Part shown: one piece after another, positions 53,482 through 61,164 of the stretch | Position numbering within the stretch: position 1 is the first letter of the stretch | Layout of the letters: every line of letters begins with the position of its first letter | DNA from: Granulicatella seriolae | Lineage (GTDB): Bacteria > Bacillota > Bacilli > Lactobacillales > Aerococcaceae | Length of the DNA: 64,000 nt | Assembly: GCF_024543085.1 (NCBI RefSeq) | Contig: NZ_JANHNZ010000005.1 | Coordinates: 24,749 to 88,748, forward strand | Direction: 5' to 3' | Program-made: the position numbers and the translations under genes | The notes under the pieces: model-generated | Databases searched by the model: none | What the model was told of the DNA's origin: nothing | What the model saw: the letters and a program-made list of their open reading frames with translations, nothing else

Positions 53482-53522
53482 TTGTAAAGCACTATGAATA
53501 GGCTTTATAACCATGTTATAGT
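53482..53522 (+). promoter_or_regulatory. Probable promoter region of the M26 protease gene
   Basis: Two overlapping options: TTGTAA (53482-53487) with TTATAA (53505-53510) at 17 bases, or an extended -10 TGTTATAGT (53514-53522). The latter, with following AATGTAGAGAAAT, is shared with the region upstream of the YSIRK protein gene. Confidence 0.55.
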
Positions 53523-53568
53523 AATGTAGAGAAATTATTTACAGATTAGGTGGAAGGAGATGTGTTGT

Positions 53569-56500
53569 TTGAAACTATTGAGAAAATCTAAGGGGAGATG
53601 GATTGCAGTTTCAGCTAGTTTGATGCTTGCTATTGGCTTAGCTAGTGGGACGGTTTTTGCAGACGAAATTCAGTCTTCGTCAGTAAATGTAGGAATAGAG
53701 GAGCAAGTTGGAAGTGTATTGCCTGAAACGCAGGTGCTGCCCGAGAACAAAGAGAAAGGGCAAGCTGATGAGGAACTTAAACCAAAGCAAGCAAGTGGGG
53801 AATTGATTGCAGAGGGTGATACTTCGCTTGAGGAAATAGAGAAAAAAGAAGAACTTGCATCAGAATCAGAGCCTGTATTAAAAGAGGAAAAAGATGTTAC
53901 GCTAGAAAAACTGCCGATAGTAGAAGAAGTTCAGGGAGCAAAACCGCAAGAAAAACTTCACGAAACCAAAAAAGAAGATCCAGTTGATCGAGTAACCAAT
54001 GAAAAAGCTACTCGAGAGGAGCAGAAAGCAAGTCATAGCAAAGTAACAAATCCTTGGACAGCCAATTCGGTAGACGAAATTCATTCAGAGATTGTTAGAC
54101 AAGAAGAGTTAGAATTGTCAGAATATGTTATTCAGTGGGGCGATACGCTGAATAGAATTTCACGTGTTACAGGAACAAGTGTCGATGAATTGGTAAGTTT
54201 GAATCAGATTGCTAATAGAGATTTAATCTACACAGGTAACCTATTAAAAGGCATTCTTTATCGAGTAAGACCTGGATCGAACCAACCAAGACCTGTCCTT
54301 GATACCGGCCAACAACCAACAAATCAGCCTGTTATTAAGGGGGATGTCCCTTCTAATCCGGAAGTGCCCAAAGAACCAAATCAGGTAGACAAGGAAACGG
54401 CAGAGGTAGAATTACCAAATTCAGGGCACATTGAAGAAGTTTTACCACCTGAAAAAGAAGAGCCCGAAAAAGAAGAACCTAAAAACGAGGAACCAAAAAA
54501 AGAAGACCCCGAATTGGATATTGACCCAACCGGTGATTCAACGAATACCGATGTAGATATCACATTCCCGGAAGAAGAAGCAAATCCTGTACGGCCAAAT
54601 GAACCAAATTCTGAAGAACCTATTGAACCTGAAAAGCCTATTGAAACAATAGAGCCAGATAAGGACCCAGAAAAGGAACCTAATGAAGAACTAGAGCAAC
54701 CAACCGTAACGGAAGAACCAAAACAGCCGGAAACCCCAGAACAGCCAGAAACCCCAGAACAGCCAGAAACCCCAGAACAACCAGAACAACCAGAACAACC
54801 AGAACAACCAGAACAACCAGAACAACCAGAACAACCAGAACAACCAGTTATTCAGCGTGAAAAACAAGTTTACAAAATCCTTGAGGAGCCATTTACCGAG
54901 GAGATTGTAGAGGATCCAGAGAGCTATAGTGATTTCTCAGAACTTATCCAAGTTGGGCAAGCTGGGAAAAGACAAGTTTTTCAAGAAGTAACAATCGTTA
55001 ATGGAGTGGTTGACGCAACTCAAACGAAGGTGTTAGAAGAAACAGAATTGATTGCTGAGATGAAACCTCAAATCACACGTGTTGGAACTAAGCCTATAGT
55101 TACGACGGAGACATTGGTAGAAGAAACTCCTATTCCATATATGGTTAAAGAAGTGTCTTCAGATAAGCTCTTGTTAGGAACAAGAAATATTCTTCAAAAA
55201 GGGGAAGAAGGGCTTACAGAAACAAGCTATATCGTTACCAAGCATAAAGGGATAGAAGTTAGTAGAGAAGTTTCTAAACAGGTGATTAAAAAAGAAGCTG
55301 TCCATCAATTGATAGAACTCGGAACAGCCAGTCTAACACTTAAAACAGCAACAATTGATTCTCCATATGCCCATACCTTAGAAGGTAGCTCAACTATTTA
55401 TCTAGATAAAGGACAACCGTTTGACGTGATCATGACTATGGATGATTTAGGTCATCCAATAGATTCTGTTGAGATAAATGGTCAAAAGCATGGGCTACGA
55501 AAGGAAAATGATAACTATATCATTTCTATGGATTCATCGACTTTGTCGCAAGAAACACTTTTAGAGATTCGGCAACTGATTTTAGCTGATGGACAAGCCT
55601 TCGCTGTTCAAAAGGACCTACATCTGATTGTCATCAAAGAAGCGCCTCTAGCTAAGCAGCTGGATCTAGAGCAAACAGAAGACCATTTTGACTTACTAGT
55701 AGAACTTCAAGATTTAGATGGTGCCATCAAAAATAAGAGTCAACTAGTGGTAACAGATAACTTAGGAAATTCTGTCCTAGAACAAGAGATTAGCCATGGT
55801 ATTAATCGAGTGAGGATAAAACGTGACCTTGCAGAAGCCTATTCTTGGAGCCTTATAGCCGATATTGTAAGGGCTGACCACGCGGCTTACCACCAAGAAA
55901 ACAAAGAACTGGCTTCTGGTAAAATTGAGAATGTCTTACAAGTTCTTGAGTACAAAACTATTACAGGAATCACTTTCTTACAGGATGTTGACATCACTTA
56001 TCCAGGACCTGACAATCTTAAAGGAACCATAGTTAAAGCTAGTGATAGATTAGACGTCAATGATTTGCGCCCAGAAAAATATATTGCCAACATTGCTCTT
56101 AAAGATAGTCCTAACCGAATGAGCAAGATTAAAGAGTTTAAACGTTCTGGTGACCGTATCTCTATCGTGTTTGACCAAGATAATACTGTTTATTATGAGG
56201 ATGGCAAACGAAAAGAAGGTCTTGTTTTAGAGGTAGAGGTTGCAGGAGATGGTAAGGTTAGTCTTATGGACCCTAAGAAAACGCAAGGATTGGACGCTTG
56301 GTTGAAAGACCGATTGAATTATGAAGCGGATAAAGCTCTTGTTTATGACAATCTTCATCATTTTATGCCGTATTATGACGCTAGCAACTTGATTCATCAT
56401 GCCAAAACCATAGACGCTAGTACTTTATTAGCTAGCAACAAAGTCATGTCAGTTATGGGGTTGACCTCAGAAGGGAAACTAGTCAACTACCTAGAGCAAG

Positions 56501-59500
56501 GAGCGGAAAATCGACTTGACAAAGTACAGATTAATTACGAAGATAACCGCAAGGAAATTGTAGATGTTACCTTTAACAAACGACTGAATGACATTGCCAT
56601 CTACCATATTCCAAATCTGAACATGCCTTATCAATTTGATAAATATGTCTTACGTTCGGATGTGGCTTTGGTTAATACCTTGACAGAACAGATGAAAGCT
56701 TTAGATAACGACGAATTACTAAAAGATCGTCAAAACAATGGAACTAGAATGGTTCTTTTGAGAAATCTAGAACAATTAAATCCAAAGGTAGAATCCTATA
56801 TTAAGGGATTCCTAGCTGCTAATTCAGAGTACAATGTCTCTTTTGAAAGTCCTATTATCGAAAAAAATCTGGAATCAATGATGGCAGTTCGCCTTCCAGA
56901 GATAAAATACTTCTTTAACTATGTGGATCGTTTCTTCAATGTTGATTTTAGAGGTATAAACTTAGCGGATATTGTTCTTTCACACAATGACTTCTTTGGT
57001 AAGAAGGATGATTCAACAACCTTGAGCAGTATGGAACGTTTTATTAAAGGAACGCCTCGTTCAGAATGGGGATATATTAGCTGGGGAAGAGATGGCAATA
57101 ATACCAACCGTGTCTATGATGCCACTTTCAGGGATAACTTAGGTGTTGCTTCGGTAGGGGATTTGATAGAAAAAGTTGTGGCTCTTCAGTACCCTGAATT
57201 TAAGGGAGATATGAATGAGTGGTTTAAAGCGACCTATAAGGGAATAGCGCTTGAACCAACTCGTCAAAATCTAGGAGACCATGTCAATATTAAGGTATGG
57301 AACCAATTAAGACGTTACAGAGGCGATAATTTCTTACTGCCAGTCTTTACTATGCCAACTGACCAGCTATACATCTTAAGCATGCCAACTCAGATTGCTT
57401 TTGGTTCCATAGACACCTATCTGAATTTTGAGCAAAAAGACTACGATGCAAGAGATAGATCGCCGGAAAACATTGAGAAATTAAAGAAAAAAATGGTAGA
57501 TTACGCTAACCAAGCTTCGATCTTCTATGAAGCTTTTACTAAAATAAATCCAGAAATGAGTCAAAATTTACCGGGTAGTTTGGTTGGGAACTTTGATAAG
57601 AACTATTCCTTTGGTCAAGCTCACGAGGCGGATACCGCTAAGGATGCAGTTATTAGTGATCTCTTCCAAATGTTTGGCACCACACCAGCTCAAAATGGTT
57701 CAGGTGCTTATGCAGATGGATCAAACACTTATTGGGTTTTCTACAGAATGTTAGATGCTTATTTTGTTCTAACCCATGAATCGACTCATAACCAAGAAGG
57801 TTGGCTATTCTTTAATAAGCTTGGTCGACGAGATGGAATGGGAGCGGAAGACTTTGCCCAAAATCTATTAGAACAGTCATTGGAAGCTACGTCACTGCCA
57901 GTTAATCTTTCCTACGACTTGAAGAAAGAGGATGACTATTCTACAAACTATACGTTAGAGCGAATTGATTCACCTGAGAAGTTTGCTGATTTTTATAAGA
58001 AGATGTTTGAGACGATCTACACGTTAGACTACCTTGAGGCACAGGCTTTCTTACAATTGTCGAGTGAGCAACAAAGCGCACTGGTCTTCCAGATGTATTA
58101 TCCAGATGGGAATGATCATTCGACTTCTGCGATTAAGAGGGTGACTGCACAGGAAATAGAGGCAATGAACCTAAAAGATATTAATGATCTAGTCACTAAC
58201 AATCTCATGCTTCGTCCTGGACACGGGCCTAAAACATTTGAGAAGAATACCTATGGCGGCTCTAGTATCAACGATAGCTACTGGTCACAAGCCTATAATC
58301 CAAATGGCTCAGGTGATGGGACAACCTTTAAATACTTTGCCTACCAAATGGCTGGAGAATCTGGCTACGATGGCTTCTTGTCTGTAGTATCCGGTAATCG
58401 CTCAGACCTTGCTGCATTAAAAGCTGCAACGGGGAATGAGGAGATAGATTTTGAAAGCTTTAAAAAAGAAAAATATACTGCTGTTCAAGAAAAGTTGTTG
58501 AGGGTTGCTACCATAGATTCTGCTGCTATTATTGCCTTGTTTAAAGAAACCATGCTCAAGGATGCAGCTAGAAGCAATAGCACCAATCTTACAGACACCT
58601 TGAATTTACGCTTCATGCTCTACTATAACTTGAAACGAGTTAGTGATGACTTCAGAGCAGGGCCTGTAGTAAATGTAGACAGCATCGCAATTGATACAGC
58701 AAGTGACTTCTTGTCAAAAGTAAAAGCTAATCCAATGGGAAGGTACCATTTGAATGCGGACTTAGACTTTGGGCAAGAAACAGCTGTTAATAGCTACATT
58801 GAGTCTGTCTTTAGAGGACAATTGGATGGTAAAAACCATAAGATTAGTGGTTTGTCTGCACCATTGTTCGATGAGGCTAAACATGCGATTTTCAAAAATG
58901 TGCAATTAGTAGATGTTCTGATTAACAAAGATAACGACCGACAAGGTGCTTTAGCCAAAACGATTAATCATTCAATTCTTGACAATGTTCATGCAGCAAA
59001 TGTCACGATTAATAGTAAGGGTAGGTATATTGGTGGTCTCGTAGGAGTTACGAATTACTCATTTATTAGTAACAGTTCGGCAGATACAAAACTGGATATT
59101 ATCAGTTCGCATGTTGGTGGTCTAGTGGGCGAAGCAGCAAGAACCTACTTTAAAAATGTAGCCGTGACAGGACAAGTACGTGGCAGCCAATACCATATTG
59201 GAGGGCTGGTTGGACTTTCACGTGATGGAAGTGTGATTGAAAACGCATTTTCAAGTGCAACTGTAAGAGGGAACTATGCTGAAAGTACTGCTGGATTGCT
59301 TGGATCGAGCTCAAATACTAGTTTAAAAAATAGTGTGTCTGTCTCAAAAGGACAACTAGGTTACAAGCTGGTCGGTTCAGAATCATCCTTCCAAAACTAT
59401 AGTGGTAACTATGTATATTCTAAGACGAATCTTACTTCCGATACGAATAGACTAGGGGTTGTGTCAGATCAAATCAAAGAGATTAGTGACCAAGAGTTAA

Positions 59501-60570
59501 CTAGCCAAGATTTTTACAAACAACTTTTTGGTGTAGATGTAACCTTGTGGGATTTAAGTTCGGTAGAGAATGGACAGGCTCCTAAGCTCTTGAGTGGACC
59601 AGATTTAGGTTCAGAATCTATCCTAGTAATCCCTATTCAAATATCTACGGTTGAAGAACTCTTGAATATTTCAGGTGACCCAAGTAATAACTATAAATTG
59701 GTAGCGGATATTGATGTGCTATCCGCAAAAGATGCTAGTTCTAATGCGCTTATCCAAAACTTTACAGGTGTCTTTGATGGCAATGGCTATCGCGTCTTGA
59801 ATCTTGATAGAGCCTTATTTAATCTATTACAAGGAAAAGTGAGCAACGTAACTCTGGAAAAAGCTAACCTTCAAAAAGGACACAACAAGAATATCGGTGC
59901 TTTAGCCAACACCGCCAGGTCTGCGCAGATTGAAAAAGTTAACTTGCTTGATGTAACTGTAAGTGGTCGTGAGGCCATTGGAGCTTTAGTTGGCTATGCT
60001 GAAGATAGTTCCTTCAAAGAAATTGAAGCCAGAAATCTCTCTGTAGATGGCTACCACTATTATGTAGCTGGCTTAATCGGTAGAATGATTGGCGGTCGCT
60101 TAGAAGATGTTTATGCATCAGGAACAGTCAAAGTGGAATCTACTCATGATGGCGGACTTGTTGGTGGTGCGGCGAACACAGTCATATTGGATAGAGTAGC
60201 ATCCTCAGTTGATGTTCTATTATTAAATGAAAGAGATTCTCGTAAAAGAATAGGATCTATTGTAGGGGCTGCAGAAGGACATCAAGATTTGACCATAACG
60301 AATACAGTTGCTTTAGGAAATGTTGACCCTAGAACTTATCAATTTATAGGGGAAACTTTTAACCCAAGTCAAATTACCAATTCATACCATTTAATGACGC
60401 AAGGGATTATTAATCCAATTAATCAAACAAGTCCAGTAAGTACGCAGATAACTGTAGAAAACAGTAAACGAACTGAGTTTTATAAAGACTCCGTGAAACT
60501 ACAATCGGCTTTTTGGACAGAAGATAGATTAAAACAATTAGTGATGGATGCTGAGGCGAAGTTAGCCTAG
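53569..60570 (+). CDS. Secreted zinc metalloprotease, IgA1 protease-like (peptidase M26), with LysM and G5 domains
   Basis: A 2333-aa exported protease. TTG 53569 is taken as start because AAGGAG (53554-53559) abuts ATG 53560 and leaves no spacing. Order: signal peptide (RWIAVSASLMLAIGLASGTV then FADE); an acidic, Lys/Glu-rich region; a LysM domain near residues 184-232 (YVIQWGDTLNRISRVTG, LVSLNQIANRDLIYTGNLL); a Pro/Glu repeat region; a G5 domain near 430-505; the M26 region; the zinc site HESTHNQEG near 1403 with a downstream Glu in GRRDGMGAEDFAQNLLEQS, as in streptococcal IgA1/Zmp proteases; then GLUG-type repeats (GGLVGVTNYSFIS) near 1815-2150. There is no C-terminal LPXTG and no N-terminal LPXTG-plus-helices anchor of the pneumococcal kind, so LysM probably holds it to the wall. 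The cleavage target is unknown. Confidence 0.93.
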   Translation: MKLLRKSKGRWIAVSASLMLAIGLASGTVFADEIQSSSVNVGIEEQVGSVLPETQVLPENKEKGQADEELKPKQASGELIAEGDTSLEEIEKKEELASESEPVLKEEKDVTLEKLPIVEEVQGAKPQEKLHETKKEDPVDRVTNEKATREEQKASHSKVTNPWTANSVDEIHSEIVRQEELELSEYVIQWGDTLNRISRVTGTSVDELVSLNQIANRDLIYTGNLLKGILYRVRPGSNQPRPVLDTGQQPTNQPVIKGDVPSNPEVPKEPNQVDKETAEVELPNSGHIEEVLPPEKEEPEKEEPKNEEPKKEDPELDIDPTGDSTNTDVDITFPEEEANPVRPNEPNSEEPIEPEKPIETIEPDKDPEKEPNEELEQPTVTEEPKQPETPEQPETPEQPETPEQPEQPEQPEQPEQPEQPEQPEQPVIQREKQVYKILEEPFTEEIVEDPESYSDFSELIQVGQAGKRQVFQEVTIVNGVVDATQTKVLEETELIAEMKPQITRVGTKPIVTTETLVEETPIPYMVKEVSSDKLLLGTRNILQKGEEGLTETSYIVTKHKGIEVSREVSKQVIKKEAVHQLIELGTASLTLKTATIDSPYAHTLEGSSTIYLDKGQPFDVIMTMDDLGHPIDSVEINGQKHGLRKENDNYIISMDSSTLSQETLLEIRQLILADGQAFAVQKDLHLIVIKEAPLAKQLDLEQTEDHFDLLVELQDLDGAIKNKSQLVVTDNLGNSVLEQEISHGINRVRIKRDLAEAYSWSLIADIVRADHAAYHQENKELASGKIENVLQVLEYKTITGITFLQDVDITYPGPDNLKGTIVKASDRLDVNDLRPEKYIANIALKDSPNRMSKIKEFKRSGDRISIVFDQDNTVYYEDGKRKEGLVLEVEVAGDGKVSLMDPKKTQGLDAWLKDRLNYEADKALVYDNLHHFMPYYDASNLIHHAKTIDASTLLASNKVMSVMGLTSEGKLVNYLEQGAENRLDKVQINYEDNRKEIVDVTFNKRLNDIAIYHIPNLNMPYQFDKYVLRSDVALVNTLTEQMKALDNDELLKDRQNNGTRMVLLRNLEQLNPKVESYIKGFLAANSEYNVSFESPIIEKNLESMMAVRLPEIKYFFNYVDRFFNVDFRGINLADIVLSHNDFFGKKDDSTTLSSMERFIKGTPRSEWGYISWGRDGNNTNRVYDATFRDNLGVASVGDLIEKVVALQYPEFKGDMNEWFKATYKGIALEPTRQNLGDHVNIKVWNQLRRYRGDNFLLPVFTMPTDQLYILSMPTQIAFGSIDTYLNFEQKDYDARDRSPENIEKLKKKMVDYANQASIFYEAFTKINPEMSQNLPGSLVGNFDKNYSFGQAHEADTAKDAVISDLFQMFGTTPAQNGSGAYADGSNTYWVFYRMLDAYFVLTHESTHNQEGWLFFNKLGRRDGMGAEDFAQNLLEQSLEATSLPVNLSYDLKKEDDYSTNYTLERIDSPEKFADFYKKMFETIYTLDYLEAQAFLQLSSEQQSALVFQMYYPDGNDHSTSAIKRVTAQEIEAMNLKDINDLVTNNLMLRPGHGPKTFEKNTYGGSSINDSYWSQAYNPNGSGDGTTFKYFAYQMAGESGYDGFLSVVSGNRSDLAALKAATGNEEIDFESFKKEKYTAVQEKLLRVATIDSAAIIALFKETMLKDAARSNSTNLTDTLNLRFMLYYNLKRVSDDFRAGPVVNVDSIAIDTASDFLSKVKANPMGRYHLNADLDFGQETAVNSYIESVFRGQLDGKNHKISGLSAPLFDEAKHAIFKNVQLVDVLINKDNDRQGALAKTINHSILDNVHAANVTINSKGRYIGGLVGVTNYSFISNSSADTKLDIISSHVGGLVGEAARTYFKNVAVTGQVRGSQYHIGGLVGLSRDGSVIENAFSSATVRGNYAESTAGLLGSSSNTSLKNSVSVSKGQLGYKLVGSESSFQNYSGNYVYSKTNLTSDTNRLGVVSDQIKEISDQELTSQDFYKQLFGVDVTLWDLSSVENGQAPKLLSGPDLGSESILVIPIQISTVEELLNISGDPSNNYKLVADIDVLSAKDASSNALIQNFTGVFDGNGYRVLNLDRALFNLLQGKVSNVTLEKANLQKGHNKNIGALANTARSAQIEKVNLLDVTVSGREAIGALVGYAEDSSFKEIEARNLSVDGYHYYVAGLIGRMIGGRLEDVYASGTVKVESTHDGGLVGGAANTVILDRVASSVDVLLLNERDSRKRIGSIVGAAEGHQDLTITNTVALGNVDPRTYQFIGETFNPSQITNSYHLMTQGIINPINQTSPVSTQITVENSKRTEFYKDSVKLQSAFWTEDRLKQLVMDAEAKLA
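54724..54848 (+). repeat. In-frame 9-bp and 15-bp tandem repeats inside the protease gene
   Basis: Eight exact copies of CCAGAACAA (54772-54843, PEQ) follow three copies of a 15-bp PETPEQ-coding unit. The unit lengths are multiples of three, so copy-number change alters the Pro/Glu spacer length without breaking the frame. Confidence 0.92.
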
Positions 60571-60610
60571 ATAAGGGATCCTTACCGGGTTACATCTGTT
60601 ATTAATATAC

Positions 60611-60704
60611 AAAAAATCTGTAGATAGTTTTATTAGAAATCCAAATAGTTTTGGTAGAAATGCTGAATCTGTTATTTCTATAAAAACCATCTACAGATTT
60701 TTTG
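60611..60704 (+). terminator. Terminator of the M26 protease gene
   Basis: AAAAAATCTGTAGAT (60611-60625) pairs with ATCTACAGATTTTTT (60689-60703), and an inner TTATTAGAAAT/ATTTCTATAA pair closes part of the long loop. Confidence 0.8.
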
Positions 60705-61164
60705 CTTACTAGCGTTGCCGGATGGTCAAAGTTAGAATTTACCACTTAGTTTTTTGTTTGTTTATAAAAGGAATTAGTCATTCGGATTCAGATTTTAGAA
60801 AGAGTTTCCTTAAGATATCTTAAGATTAAGTCACTATAAGGTATACCCTTTACAAATGTGTCTATTTAATGTACAGTTGTTGCAATAAGTTATCTTGTTA
60901 ATGATGTTAATAGTCAAATGAAAGGTGGTAGTGGATGGATGTAAGTATGTTAAAGTGGGTTGAAGAGTATTAGAAGAGGTTTTGAAAACTAGAATCTAAG
61001 TTGATAAAGACTGATATTTCACTAAAATTATTGCGTTACTAATGTTTTTGAAAGATAAAAACAACCCATTTTAAAATTTGGTAATACAATAAAAATCTAT
61101 GGTCAAATTGTTATAGCTAATGTAGGAAATAGTTGTTTGGTTATCAGAAAAGGAGCGAAGGTCT
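60705..61164 (+). promoter_or_regulatory. Long upstream region of the YSIRK surface protein gene
   Basis: AT-rich with no supported gene. TTGTTATAGCTAATGTAGGAAAT near 61109-61131 is an extended -10 that matches the region upstream of the M26 protease. AAAGGAGCGAAGG is the ribosome site. The rest of this stretch has no feature I can name. Confidence 0.5.
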
